64,000 bases of DNA from an uncultured Alphaproteobacteria bacterium (GTDB taxonomy: Bacteria > Pseudomonadota > Alphaproteobacteria > GCA-2731375), in NCBI GenBank assembly GCA_951812805.1, contig CATOSZ010000001.1, positions 930,001-994,000 on the forward strand. Reading direction: 5' to 3'. Under the pieces are notes generated by a model, which was not told the origin of the DNA, ran no database searches, and saw nothing but the letters and a program-made list of their open reading frames with translations. The translations under genes and the position numbers were made by a program. This document shows positions 1 to 8,659 of the stretch, in pieces. The stretch's first letter is position 1, and each line of letters starts with the position of its first letter.

Positions 1-617
1 TCCAGGCCGGCGCGCAGCACCGCCTCGCCCTCGGCGACGAAGCCGTCATGGCCCTCGTTCAACAACCGCACCACCTGGCGCTTGGAGATCTTGATGCCGA
101 GGTCGTCCAAGAGCCGCGCCAAGCGCTCCGCGCTGGTCTGGCCGCCATGATAGAGCGCCAGCACGAAACGCCTGAGCGCCGGGCCGAAGTGGCCGCGCGT
201 CCCCGCCGGCAGCGGCGCCACGATCGTGGCCCCCTCGGGCGTCAGCCAGCGCTCGCGGCGTAACAGGACAGTGTTCGGCCGGCAGAGCAGGTCCTGAACC
301 AGATAGTCTTCATAGCCCTTGAAGCGCGAGCCCGCCGGCACGGCGGCCCGGACGATCCGCCTCTCGTCGATGGGAACCCGGCCCTTCTTGGCCCGCCGTC
401 CCGCCTTCCGCCCCGTCCGGCCCCGGGATACGGCCTGCTTGTCCATGCCGCTCGGCTTGATATCCGGTGGCCCGGAAAGGCCTTTGAGACGGCGGATCTC
501 TTCGCGCAATGTCGCGTTCTCGGCACGCAGGGCCGCCTGCTCCTCAAGCAGCGTCAGAACCAGCGCCTTCAGGGCGGCGACATCAAGATCGTCGAGATCC
601 GGAAGCGATTCGGCCAT
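1..617 (-). CDS. IS66-like transposase, N-terminal part (runs off window start)
   Basis: Reading the minus strand from the ATG at 617 gives an open frame of about 205 codons that reaches the window edge without a stop, so the ORF track missed it. The first 50 residues form a Leu/Glu-rich coiled coil (starting MAESLPDLDDLDV) followed by a conserved LKGL..PPDIKPSGM segment and a basic RKAGRRAKKG stretch. A block with ALYHGGQTSAERLARLL and KRQVVRLLNEGHDGF then follows. This order resembles the N-terminal half of IS66-type (TnpC-like, DUF6444-type) transposases, which have a leucine-zipper region before the catalytic domain. The DDE domain would lie outside the window. Family assignment is from remembered motifs. 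Confidence 0.7.
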   Translation of the reverse strand, partial: MAESLPDLDDLDVAALKALVLTLLEEQAALRAENATLREEIRRLKGLSGPPDIKPSGMDKQAVSRGRTGRKAGRRAKKGRVPIDERRIVRAAVPAGSRFKGYEDYLVQDLLCRPNTVLLRRERWLTPEGATIVAPLPAGTRGHFGPALRRFVLALYHGGQTSAERLARLLDDLGIKISKRQVVRLLNEGHDGFVAEGEAVLRAGL

Positions 618-710
618 GACGGGATCGAATCACAGACCTCCCGCCGCGAACATCGATATCTGGTCACTTGACGCGGAAGCCTCACAAGATGTGGCCGTTG
701 AGACTCACCC

Positions 711-1361
711 CTATACCCAGGCCAGATCCCCCCGTCCCCAGGCCCGGCCTTTTGCCCCGGTTACCTTTAAATCCTCTTCACTTACTTCAATAGTTTTCAT
801 GAAAGTCCCAAGAATCTTATCTGAAACCAGCGACCCGATCTTGTAATACACCCATTCTCCATGCCGAATATCCGCTTCTGAGCCGCCCGAATCCCTTATG
901 CAACAAAGAGCTGGTGGGCCTATAAAAAATATGCGCGCCTGGACCCTGCGCATTGTTTCCCCCGACTCATCAGCATTCCCGACTGGCAAATAAAAGGTAT
1001 TCAGATATAAAGTCGGGCCAGCTTCTGTTTCACTACCCTTAATACTACATGATTCAACTGGAAGGTAGTCGTTTATAATCAGCTTCTTGGACGCACGGCG
1101 TTTATGCCACTCCCGCACAGAAGGCCGCACATCCATCCAGAAGATCCAAAGAAGCGCGATCCCCAAAAAACAGTAACCAACAAGCTCACGATCAAACCAC
1201 ATGGGGAACTCCCATGCGGGGAAACCAAATTTTGTCGGCATTTCCTTGATGTCGGGCCAAATATAAATAACCCCGACCACGGCTGCAACGAACACGGCAG
1301 ACCGCCACACCGGCAACCAGATGCGTAGAGCGTTGCGCAGGAAAGTCTGTATTTTGACCAT
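711..1361 (-). CDS. hypothetical two-TM membrane protein
   Basis: A 216-residue ORF that I do not recognise. It has two hydrophobic segments, about residues 17-35 (SAVFVAAVVGVIYIW) and 60-77 (VGYCFLGIALLWIFWM), then a soluble C-terminal part of about 135 residues with several aromatic residues. The predicted arrangement is a short inner-membrane anchor with one large soluble domain. Codon use is clearly less GC-biased than in the housekeeping genes downstream, and it sits between two transposase fragments, so it is probably acquired DNA. It is a genuine ORF by length and hydropathy, but no function can be assigned. Confidence 0.55.
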   Translation of the reverse strand: MVKIQTFLRNALRIWLPVWRSAVFVAAVVGVIYIWPDIKEMPTKFGFPAWEFPMWFDRELVGYCFLGIALLWIFWMDVRPSVREWHKRRASKKLIINDYLPVESCSIKGSETEAGPTLYLNTFYLPVGNADESGETMRRVQARIFFIGPPALCCIRDSGGSEADIRHGEWVYYKIGSLVSDKILGTFMKTIEVSEEDLKVTGAKGRAWGRGDLAWV

Positions 1362-1372
1362 TCTGCAGCATA

Positions 1373-1684
1373 CTACCGCGAAACGGCAGGCTGAGTCCTG
1401 CCGTCATGGGGCTTCTCGGCCTCCAGCCGGCGGCTCGAACGCACGCAGTTCAGATAGCCGTAGATGTAAAGCTTCAACATATCCGCCGGATCGTAGCTGG
1501 GGCGGCCCATCACCTTGGGCACGACCCGTTCAAAGCCGGCGGCGGTCAAATCCAAGCCCTCGACGAAGGCGTCGATGAAGCGGACCAGATTGTCCCCTCC
1601 CACATAGTCGTTCACCGCCTCCGGCAGGAGCAGTACCTGCGAGCGGTCTATGCCAGAGATGTGTGCCGTGGCGAATCGTAGCAT
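1373..1684 (-). pseudogene. IS1182-family transposase fragment (N-terminus only)
   Basis: The 103-residue product matches the start of IS1182-type transposases: QVLLLPEAVNDYVG, then VRFIDAFVEGLDL, then GRPSYDPADMLKLYIYGYLN and RSSRRLEAE. The match stops there and the last 12 residues (PHDGRTQPAVSR) look unrelated. The whole catalytic region is missing, so this is a remnant rather than a working gene. It belongs to a different subgroup from the complete IS1182 element at 43068-44611, whose N-terminus reads LLPPSVDEWLPDRHLARFV. Confidence 0.8.
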
Positions 1685-2225
1685 TTACATATGCCACGCG
1701 GAATCACTCCCGCCAGAGTTTTTACACAGTCTGGGTGGTCTATGTGAGGTCACAAAACCCTATTCAAAACATAGCCTTATCCACATGAGCGACGAGCCGG
1801 ATATACTCCCGTACCGAGTGGCGGGAGTTCAGCTCTCCAGACACCTGTGGTCGTGGGGGGCTCGTGCCTGCTAGCGGTTCGTGACGTCCACCGTGCTGCC
1901 GCCCCCTGAGAGCCCTCCGCACTGCCTCCGTGATGACACTATTCCTAATAGTGGAAGATATCGATCACTCGCCAACCGCTTGAACCTCGGAAATCTGCGA
2001 GAAAATAGGCCGTGATGCCCACAAAACCCGACACTTCCCTGGAATTCTGTCAGATATCCGTGATCGGGTAGCCAGACCGACATTGAGGAAAGGCGGTTGC
2101 CGGCGCATCTTGTAGGGTGCCCGATCTGCCGCCGGTTTCCATCCACATCCTCGAAAGCCCCGGATTGCCGCGCTCACCCACCGCGATTCGGCTCAACCTC
2201 GGAGCCCCAACAACACCCCTGGCCC
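1685..2225. other. intergenic stretch without a convincing gene
   Basis: About 540 bases of lower GC content than the flanks. The listed ORFs here (1650-1874, 1871-2146, 1965-2177) have no recognisable motif, no good ribosome-binding site and mutually overlapping frames. I see no RNA gene. It may be residual flanking DNA of the mobile debris to the left. Confidence 0.5.
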
Positions 2226-2657
2226 TCACCGCGCCCGCCGCCACATGCCGCGTCCCCGTGCCCGAGCGGACTTTTCCTGCCGGGCATACGGCGACGTTTC
2301 CGGCGGATCGGCCACCGCCCAGCCCGTATAGGCCATGCCTTCGGAGAGGTCGTAGCCGCCGGCGTGGCAACGCGCCCTGCCCTTGCCCAGCGGCTGGCAG
2401 ACGACCTTGGCGCCGGCCGTCAGGTCCAGCAGCGCCGTCGTCGAGATGCGGCCGCAGTCGATCGACTTGCCAGCCACGGTGCAGCGCGTGCCCGGGACCG
2501 GTGCCTTGATGCCGACGAGGTCGAGGCGGGTGCCGGCGACGACGAGGGTGTCGCCGTCGATGATCTCGAAGTCGCCGGTCAGGCTGTCCGCGGCCACCGG
2601 GACGGCGAGGAGGAGCGTGAGGGTGAAAGCCAGGGCATGGGGGATCGTGCGTGTCAT
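2226..2657 (-). CDS. secreted thermonuclease-like (SNase-fold) protein
   Basis: The 143-residue product starts with a signal peptide ([23 protein letters not shown], cleavage predicted after AA). A short SNase-like domain follows: [24 protein letters not shown], a cysteine pair around [11 protein letters not shown], and a C-terminal GMWRRAR like the GLWRG ending of the family. SNase-family proteins hydrolyse nucleic acids, but the usual catalytic Arg/Glu set is hard to place here because the domain is short and Cys-rich. Many alphaproteobacterial members are poorly characterised, so the biochemical role is uncertain. It is divergently oriented to folE, and the two 5' ends are about 110 bp apart. 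Confidence 0.7.
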   Translation of the reverse strand: MTRTIPHALAFTLTLLLAVPVAADSLTGDFEIIDGDTLVVAGTRLDLVGIKAPVPGTRCTVAGKSIDCGRISTTALLDLTAGAKVVCQPLGKGRARCHAGGYDLSEGMAYTGWAVADPPETSPYARQEKSARARGRGMWRRAR

Positions 2658-2770
2658 GGGGCGATATCATACGCCGTTCCCGCCCTTCCGCGGCTCAAGA
2701 CTTCGCGAGCGCTTGGCCTGGTGCGGCGGGGATGTTATGTGGCGCCGTTCCCATGGTGGAGTGTGCGACG

Positions 2771-3406
2771 ATGCAAAGCCCGAAGGTGAGCGATATTCAT
2801 GCCGTCGAGCGGCAAGCGGACGACCGGCCGAGCCGCGACGAGGCCTTGAAGGCCGTCGAGACGCTGATCCGCTGGGCCGGCGACGATCCGGCCCGCGAGG
2901 GCCTGGCCGGCACGCCGGACCGGGTCGTGCGCAGCTACGACGAGTTCTTCGCCGGCTACCGCGACGATCCGGTCACCATCCTCGAGCGGACCTTCGAGGA
3001 GGTCGAGGGCTACGACGAGATGGTCGTGCTGCGCAATATCCGCTTCGAGAGCCATTGCGAACACCACATGGCGCCGATCATCGGCGTCGCCCATGTCGGC
3101 TACCTGCCGAACAAGCGCGTCGTCGGCATCTCCAAGCTCGCCCGCATCGTCGAGACCTACGCCAAGCGGTTGCAGATCCAGGAGAAGATGACGGCGCAGA
3201 TCGCCAACGCCATCGACGAGGTGCTGCGCCCGCAAGGGGTCGGCGTGGTGATCAAGGCGGCGCACCAGTGCATGACCACCCGCGGCGTGCACAAGCCCGG
3301 CGTCGACATGGTGACCAGCCGCATGCTCGGCAGCTTCCGCAAAGACGCCTCGACCCGGCGCGAATTCATGTCGATCCTGGGTGAAGGCGGCTATCATCAC
3401 GAATGA
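2771..3406 (+). CDS. folE: GTP cyclohydrolase I
   Basis: GTP cyclohydrolase I converts GTP to 7,8-dihydroneopterin triphosphate, the first step of tetrahydrofolate (and in some bacteria queuosine) synthesis. The 211-residue product shows the zinc-site motif [10 protein letters not shown], the downstream [11 protein letters not shown] with the second Zn cysteine, and the [17 protein letters not shown] block. Length is normal for a bacterial FolE. The track ORF begins at 2651, but the ATG at 2771 ([10 protein letters not shown]) gives the family-typical N-terminus, so I chose it. It is cytoplasmic and forms a homodecamer in known members. An ISAs1 element lies 170 bp downstream. Confidence 0.95.
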   Translation: MQSPKVSDIHAVERQADDRPSRDEALKAVETLIRWAGDDPAREGLAGTPDRVVRSYDEFFAGYRDDPVTILERTFEEVEGYDEMVVLRNIRFESHCEHHMAPIIGVAHVGYLPNKRVVGISKLARIVETYAKRLQIQEKMTAQIANAIDEVLRPQGVGVVIKAAHQCMTTRGVHKPGVDMVTSRMLGSFRKDASTRREFMSILGEGGYHHE

Positions 3407-3456
3407 GCCAGGCGGCGATCCGCCGCGCGCGGAACCGGGCTGACATTCCACCATGA

Positions 3457-3473
3457 GCGTCCCCAGTGGACGC
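3457..3473 (+). terminator. short hairpin after folE, possible weak terminator
   Basis: GCGTCC-CCAGT-GGACGC forms a 6-bp stem about 50 bp after the folE stop codon. There is no T-run, so intrinsic termination is doubtful. Confidence 0.25.
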
Positions 3474-3575
3474 CCCCCTCCATGCGGAGTTTTCCCTTCA
3501 GGGACCTGGATTACCGCGACCGCCCGATCGAAGGCTTGCGTCTGGCCGGCCTGCCGGACGAACCCGTTACATGAC

Positions 3576-4784
3576 CAGGGCAATCGCATTTCAGAATTTG
3601 CCGAGGAGTGACAGGAGATAGTCGTTGTTCCAAGCGGCGATTTTGAACTTGGCGCGCAGCGAGTCTTTTCGTGGATCCTTTCGCATGACATTGAGCGCCA
3701 TGTGGCGCAGGACGGCGAGATTGTGCGGTCCATTGTCCTTGCGGGTTCTGTCTTGGTCTTCGTTCATTTGGACATCGAGGCACCAGTGCAGGCGGTTTTC
3801 GACCCCCCAGTGCGCCCGGGCAACGGGATTGAAGCGCTCGGCGTCGAGCGGCTGGCTGAGCAGGTAGTAGGCGGTTTCGCTCGACGTCTTCTCCGCGCAC
3901 TCGCGGGTCCGGGTGACTTTGGCGACCGCCTTCAGGCCCGGCCAATGATGGCGCTCTTGCAGCCACTCGACGTGGCTGGAGACGAGAGCGGCACGGGTCT
4001 CGATGCGGCCATGATCGCCATCGACCGTGGTGTCGGTGGTGGTCGCTTCGGCTTTCGGATCGTCGAGGAAGGTTCTCACGTCGTCATGCAGCGTGCCTTG
4101 ATTGCCCTTCAACGCCAGGGCGTAGTCACCCCCCTGCTCGATAATCTGGCTGGCGATGGCGCGCTGGCAATTGAGGGCGTCCACGGTCACGATCGTCCCC
4201 TCGAGGCTCAATAGTTTCAACAGCTTCGGCACGGCGGTGATCTCGTTGGACTTGGCGTCGGTGGCGACTTGCCCCAACACCAGCCGCTGATCACAGCCCC
4301 AGGCCGAGACCATATGCAGCGCCGACGTGCCGCTCGCCTTGTCGTAGGATCGCCGCACCACCTTGCCGTCGATCGCAATGACCCCTTGGCAGGTCTCGGA
4401 AAAGCGCGCCATGAAGCGCTGGAAGCAGGCGCCGAACGCCTCCGGATCCAGCAACCGGAACACCCGGCTGAAGGTGTCGTGGCTCGGCACGCCATGTTCG
4501 AGTACGAGAAATTCCCGCAGGAACGCCTCCTTTTCACGCGCGAAGATCGCCATGTCGACCGCCGTCTGACCGCCCGAGAGGACCGTGCACAGGGCGATCG
4601 TCAAGATCTCCAGCAGATCGTGACGCCCGGCATTGCCAGTCCGCGGATCCTCGAGACCCTCAAAGCACTCCAGAAAGCCTTCCATCGCAACCTCCACCCG
4701 TGAAAAGACCGGGTAGAATCGATTCGCGCCAATACCTCAAGATCAAACACGCACGTCAAGGCAATTCCAAATGCGATTCCCCTG
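3576..4784 (-). mobile_element. ISAs1-family insertion sequence, copy 1 (1209 bp, intact)
   Basis: The ends are imperfect inverted repeats: CAGGGCAATCGCATTT at the left and, read inward from the right, CAGGGGAATCGCATTT. The element is flanked by a perfect 10-bp direct repeat GTTACATGAC (3566-3575 and 4785-4794), the target-site duplication expected for ISAs1. It carries one transposase gene on the minus strand. Copy 2, at 21922-25761 minus its nested insertion, also rebuilds to 1209 bp. The insertion lies between folE and proS and breaks no recognisable gene. Confidence 0.93.
3591..4685 (-). CDS. ISAs1-family transposase
   Basis: This DDE transposase mobilises the ISAs1 element. The product has the family N-terminal domain (GFLECFEGLEDPRTGNAGRHDLLEILTIALC) and the catalytic region with VIAIDGKVVRRSYDKASG. 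Downstream are TIVTVDALNCQ, ALKGNQGTLHDDV and the C-terminal HWGVENRLHWCLDVQMNEDQ. I chose the ATG at 4685 (MEGFLECFEG) because GGTGGAGG lies just upstream; the track start at 4697 would be a GTG. Length is 364 residues, complete for the family. The same protein sequence occurs in interrupted copy 2. Confidence 0.92.
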   Translation of the reverse strand: MEGFLECFEGLEDPRTGNAGRHDLLEILTIALCTVLSGGQTAVDMAIFAREKEAFLREFLVLEHGVPSHDTFSRVFRLLDPEAFGACFQRFMARFSETCQGVIAIDGKVVRRSYDKASGTSALHMVSAWGCDQRLVLGQVATDAKSNEITAVPKLLKLLSLEGTIVTVDALNCQRAIASQIIEQGGDYALALKGNQGTLHDDVRTFLDDPKAEATTTDTTVDGDHGRIETRAALVSSHVEWLQERHHWPGLKAVAKVTRTRECAEKTSSETAYYLLSQPLDAERFNPVARAHWGVENRLHWCLDVQMNEDQDRTRKDNGPHNLAVLRHMALNVMRKDPRKDSLRAKFKIAAWNNDYLLSLLGKF

Positions 4785-4938
4785 GTTACATGACGAAGGT
4801 GGCTCGACGGGCCCGGGTTCCCATGCTACCCAAAGGCCGCCCGGCGACGGCGGCGGGCCGAGCCCTCGACGGGGTATCGACGGTTCCGCCGCAACCGTTC
4901 GTGGACAGCGAAAACAGCGCCCTCGCGGGAGTGATGCG

Positions 4939-6258
4939 ATGCGAATGACCGAGTTTTTCATGCCCATCCTGCGGGAGAATCCCGCCGAGGCACAGATCGT
5001 CTCGCATCGGTTGATGCTGCGGGCGGGCATGGTTCGCCAGGCCGCCGCGGGGATCTATTCCTGGCTGCCGATGGGCCTGAGAGTCATGGACAACATCGCG
5101 GCGATCGTGCGCGAGGAGCAGAACGCGACCGGGGCGCAGGAAGTCCTGATGCCGACGATCCAGTCCGCCGATCTCTGGATCGAAAGCGGGCGATACGAGG
5201 ACTACGGCAAGGAGATGCTGCGGATCACCGACCGGCACGAGCGGCCGATGCTCTACGGGCCCACGAACGAGGAGCTGATCACCGACATCTTCCGCACCTC
5301 GGTCAAGAGCTACCGCCAGCTGCCCCGCAACCTCTATCACATCCAGTGGAAGTTCCGCGACGAGGTCCGCCCCCGCTTCGGCGTCATGCGCGGGCGCGAG
5401 TTCCTGATGAAGGACAACTATTCCTTCGATCTCGACTTCGAGGGCGGCAAGCGGTCCTACAACAAGATGTTCGTCGCCTATCTGCGCACCTTCGCCCGCA
5501 TGGGCCTGAAGGCGATCCCGATGGAGGCGGAGTCGGGACCGATCGGCGGCGACATGAGCCATGAGTTCCTGATCCTGGCCGAAACCGGCGAGAGCCAGGT
5601 CTATTGCCACCGCGACCTGATCGAGTTCGATCCGAACGAGGCGGCGCTCGACTATTCGGGCGACCTGCAGCCCATCGTCGACCGCTGGACCAGCCTCTAT
5701 GCGGCGACGGACGAGCAGCACGACGCGGCGCGCTTCGAGGCCGAGGTGCCGGCGGACAAGCGGGTCGAGGCGCGCGGTATCGAGGTCGGTCACATCTTCC
5801 ACTTCGGCACCAAGTATTCGAAGCCCTTGGGCGCCCTGGTGACCGGCCCCGACGGCGAGCAGGTGCCGGTCGAGATGGGCTCCTACGGCATCGGCGTCTC
5901 ACGCCTGGTCGGCGGCATCATCGAGGCGAGCCACGACGACGACGGCATCATCTGGCCGGAAAGCGTGGCGCCCTTCCGTGTCGGCCTGATCAATCTGAAG
6001 GCGGGCGACGGCGCGTGCGACGCGGTCTGCGAAGACCTCTACGCCAAGCTGCGCGGCGCCGGGATCGAGGTGCTGTACGACGACACGGACGAGCGCGCCG
6101 GCGGCAAGTTCGCGACCATGGATCTGATCGGCCTGCCCTGGCAGCTGGTGGTGGGCCCGCGCGGCGTGAAGGACGGCACGGTCGAGGTCAAGCGCCGCCT
6201 GGACGGTGAGCGGGTTACCCTCTCGGCGGAGGATGCGCTCGGCCGCGTCCAGGGCTGA
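4939..6258 (+). CDS. proS: prolyl-tRNA synthetase (short alphaproteobacterial type)
   Basis: This enzyme charges tRNA-Pro with proline. Class II motifs are visible: motif 1 around [16 protein letters not shown], the conserved [12 protein letters not shown], motif 2 [21 protein letters not shown], and motif 3 [18 protein letters not shown]-terminal anticodon-binding domain follows ([10 protein letters not shown] to the end). The 439-residue length and the absence of a roughly 180-residue insertion between motifs 2 and 3 fit the alphaproteobacterial ProRS without the editing (INS) domain. I chose the ATG at 4939 ([14 protein letters not shown]); the upstream part of the track ORF lies in IS and intergenic DNA. 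The start is 145 bp from the ISAs1 duplication, so its native promoter may be partly displaced. The stop is 6 bp before the Lol permease start. Confidence 0.96.
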   Translation: MRMTEFFMPILRENPAEAQIVSHRLMLRAGMVRQAAAGIYSWLPMGLRVMDNIAAIVREEQNATGAQEVLMPTIQSADLWIESGRYEDYGKEMLRITDRHERPMLYGPTNEELITDIFRTSVKSYRQLPRNLYHIQWKFRDEVRPRFGVMRGREFLMKDNYSFDLDFEGGKRSYNKMFVAYLRTFARMGLKAIPMEAESGPIGGDMSHEFLILAETGESQVYCHRDLIEFDPNEAALDYSGDLQPIVDRWTSLYAATDEQHDAARFEAEVPADKRVEARGIEVGHIFHFGTKYSKPLGALVTGPDGEQVPVEMGSYGIGVSRLVGGIIEASHDDDGIIWPESVAPFRVGLINLKAGDGACDAVCEDLYAKLRGAGIEVLYDDTDERAGGKFATMDLIGLPWQLVVGPRGVKDGTVEVKRRLDGERVTLSAEDALGRVQG

Positions 6259-6264
6259 GCCGCG

Positions 6265-7509
6265 ATGTTCAGCCGCTTCGAGTGGATGATGGCCGGGCGC
6301 TATCTGCGCGCGCGGCGGACGGAGGGGTTCATTTCCGTCATCGCCGTCTTTTCCTTCTGCGGCATCATGCTGGGCGTCGCCACCCTGATCATCGTCATGA
6401 GCGTGATGAACGGCTTCCGCGCCGAGCTGCTGGGGCGCATCCTCGGCATCAACGGCCACTTCATCGTGCGCGCCTTCGAAGGCAACCTCGAACGCCATCA
6501 GGACGTCTACGCACGGGTGAAAGCGCTGCCGGGCGTCGTCGCCTCCGGCCCGGTGGTCGAGGGCCAGGTGATGGCAATGGCCGAGGGCCGGGCACGCGGC
6601 GCGCTCATCCGCGGCATCCGGCCCGAACACCTGCGCACCCGCCCGCTCGTCGCCTCGAAGATCGTCTCCGGCGACCTCGCCGCCTTCGAGGGCAAGAACG
6701 CCGTCGTCGTCGGCGACCGGCTGGCCCGGGCGCTCGGCCTGAAGGTCGGCGACCGCATGACGCTGGTCGCCCCCCAGGTCACCTCGACCCCCTTTGGCGG
6801 GGTGCCGCGGCACAAGGCCTACCGCATCGTCGCCACCTTCAACGTCGGCATGTATGAGTACGACTCGAGCTACGTCTTCATGCCCTTGGCGGCGAGCCAG
6901 ATCTTCTTCCGCTCCGGCGACGGGGTCTCCGGCGTCGAGGTCATGGTGGAAGAGCCGGACGACGTCGTCGGCCATCGCACCGCGCTCGTCCGCGCGGTCG
7001 GCGATCTCGGCCACATCGTCACCTGGGAACAGGTCAACAAGCACTTCTTCAACGCGCTGCAGGTCGAGCGCAACGTGATGTTCCTGATCCTCTCCCTCAT
7101 CATCATCGTCGCCGCCTTCAACATCATCTCCAGCCTGATCATGCTGGTGAAGGACAAGGGCAAGCAGATCGCCATCCTACGCACCATGGGGGCGACGCGG
7201 GGCACGGTGATGCGGATCTTCCTGCTGGCAGGCACCTCGGTCGGCTTCGTCGGCACCATCGCCGGCTTCGGCCTCGGCCTCGCCTTCTGCCTCAACATCG
7301 AGGAGATCCGCGCCGCCGTCGAATGGGTGATCCAAGGCAAGGTGTTCCCGGCGGAGATCTATTTCCTCACCCGCCTTCCGGCCAAGGTCGACTCGACCGA
7401 GGTCGGCGCCGTCGTCGTCATGTCGCTCGTGCTCTCGTTCCTGGCGACGCTCTATCCCTCCTGGCGGGCGGCGAGCCTCGATCCCGTCGAAGCGCTGCGT
7501 TACGAGTAG
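6265..7509 (+). CDS. lolC: lipoprotein-releasing ABC transporter permease (LolC/E type)
   Basis: An inner-membrane permease that extracts mature lipoproteins from the periplasmic leaflet and passes them towards LolA. The 414-residue product has the typical architecture. TM1 is near the N-terminus (FISVIAVFSFCGIMLGVATLIIV) and a large periplasmic domain covers about residues 50-265. Three C-terminal TMs follow, with the conserved MLVKDKGKQIAILRTMGATRG loop. It ends in YPSWRAASLDPVEALRYE, a hallmark of LolC/E. Only one permease gene is present, as usual in alphaproteobacteria where a homodimer is assumed. The start is 6 bp after proS and lolD follows 6 bp later, so proS-lolC-lolD is probably one operon. 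Confidence 0.93.
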   Translation: MFSRFEWMMAGRYLRARRTEGFISVIAVFSFCGIMLGVATLIIVMSVMNGFRAELLGRILGINGHFIVRAFEGNLERHQDVYARVKALPGVVASGPVVEGQVMAMAEGRARGALIRGIRPEHLRTRPLVASKIVSGDLAAFEGKNAVVVGDRLARALGLKVGDRMTLVAPQVTSTPFGGVPRHKAYRIVATFNVGMYEYDSSYVFMPLAASQIFFRSGDGVSGVEVMVEEPDDVVGHRTALVRAVGDLGHIVTWEQVNKHFFNALQVERNVMFLILSLIIIVAAFNIISSLIMLVKDKGKQIAILRTMGATRGTVMRIFLLAGTSVGFVGTIAGFGLGLAFCLNIEEIRAAVEWVIQGKVFPAEIYFLTRLPAKVDSTEVGAVVVMSLVLSFLATLYPSWRAASLDPVEALRYE

Positions 7510-7515
7510 CGGGGA

Positions 7516-8202
7516 ATGGCGGACCCAGCCCTTCGGCTCGACGGCATCCGGCGCACCTTCGTCCAGGGCGACAACCGGATCGAGGTGCTGCGCGGCGCCG
7601 AGCTGACGGTGCAGCCGGGCGAGATCGTCGCCCTGGTCGGCCCGTCGGGTGCCGGCAAGTCGACGTTGCTGCACACCGCCGGCCTGCTGGAGGCGGCGGA
7701 CGAGGGCAGCGTCACCATCGCCGGGCGGACGGGCAGCGGTCTCGGCGACAAGGAACGCACGCGGATCCGCCGCGAATGCATCGGCTTCGTCTACCAGTAC
7801 CACCACCTCTCCCCCGAATTTACGGCGCTGGAGAACGTGATGCTGCCGCTGCTGATCGCCGGCCAGGCGAAACGGCGGGCGCGGGAACGGGCGGGCGAAT
7901 TGCTCGGCCGCCTCGGCCTCGCGGACCGGGTCGGCCACCGCCCGGCCCGGCTGTCCGGCGGCGAGCAGCAGCGCGTCGCCATCGCCCGCGCCGTCGCCAA
8001 CCGCCCGGCCCTGCTGCTGGCCGACGAGCCGACCGGCAACTTGGACGCGGCCACCGCCGATGTGGTGTTCGAGGAACTGCTGGACCTCGCCCGCCATCAG
8101 GACCTCGGCGCCCTCGTCGCGACCCACAACGACGCGCTGGCGCATCGCATGGATCGGATCGTCCGGCTGGTCGACGGGGTGCTGGTCGCGGCGACGGATT
8201 GA
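7516..8202 (+). CDS. lolD: lipoprotein-releasing ABC transporter ATPase
   Basis: The 228-residue ATPase subunit of the Lol exporter. Walker A is GPSGAGKST, the Q-loop region includes [16 protein letters not shown], the signature is [14 protein letters not shown] and Walker B is [12 protein letters not shown], with the switch His in ATHND. The [14 protein letters not shown] segment is typical of LolD. The ATG lies 6 bp after the permease stop. Its 3' end overlaps the convergent small membrane protein gene by about 106 bp. Confidence 0.94.
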   Translation: MADPALRLDGIRRTFVQGDNRIEVLRGAELTVQPGEIVALVGPSGAGKSTLLHTAGLLEAADEGSVTIAGRTGSGLGDKERTRIRRECIGFVYQYHHLSPEFTALENVMLPLLIAGQAKRRARERAGELLGRLGLADRVGHRPARLSGGEQQRVAIARAVANRPALLLADEPTGNLDAATADVVFEELLDLARHQDLGALVATHNDALAHRMDRIVRLVDGVLVAATD

Positions 8203-8471
8203 GCGCGGCGGCCCCAACGCAGCAACGCCAGTCGGGCGATGTCGATCGTCGAGATGGCGATCCGGCTGACCTGGATCAGCGCCGAGGGCAAGTTGAAGCT
8301 GTGGCCGAGGTCGAACAGCACAAGGGCCGCGGCGACGACGTTCAGGCCCGGATAGAGAAAGCCGTCGCCCCGGACCAGGCCCATCTGCAGCGCGAAGTAG
8401 GAGGCGAGGTAGAAGGCAACGCCGGCGATGCCGATCAACCGCTGGATGTCGGGCAGGCTCTCGATGTTCAT
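8097..8471 (-). CDS. small inner-membrane protein, CBU_0592-like
   Basis: Starting at the ATG at 8471 the product is 124 residues with about three TM segments: [37 protein letters not shown] and a segment near [20 protein letters not shown]. Its layout and motifs such as YLASYFALQ and NVVAAALVL resemble the CBU_0592 family of small membrane proteins of unknown function. The last 35 or so codons run antisense to the end of lolD and look like shadow sequence, so the functional part is probably the first 90 residues. Confidence 0.6.
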   Translation of the reverse strand: MNIESLPDIQRLIGIAGVAFYLASYFALQMGLVRGDGFLYPGLNVVAAALVLFDLGHSFNLPSALIQVSRIAISTIDIARLALLRWGRRAQSVAATSTPSTSRTIRSMRCASASLWVATRAPRS

Positions 8472-8659
8472 GGGCTTACTCCCCCGGTACGCATGGAACG
8501 ACGCGACTCGATGCGAGAGACGATGCCAGCGCGCCCGAGGCCTGGATGTGTGGAAAACCACAGGGCCCTCGGTTTCCGGCCATCGGGGGGGCTTCGGGCA
8601 TGACTCGCGGGGCGACGGGTGGGACAATTCGGTGATCCCGAATCGCACGGACCGCCGCC

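Noticed and set aside
2383-3384. Plus-strand 333-codon ORF overlapping folE, and the 2735-3733 minus ORF
   Set aside because: Both are other-frame readings of folE and its surroundings.
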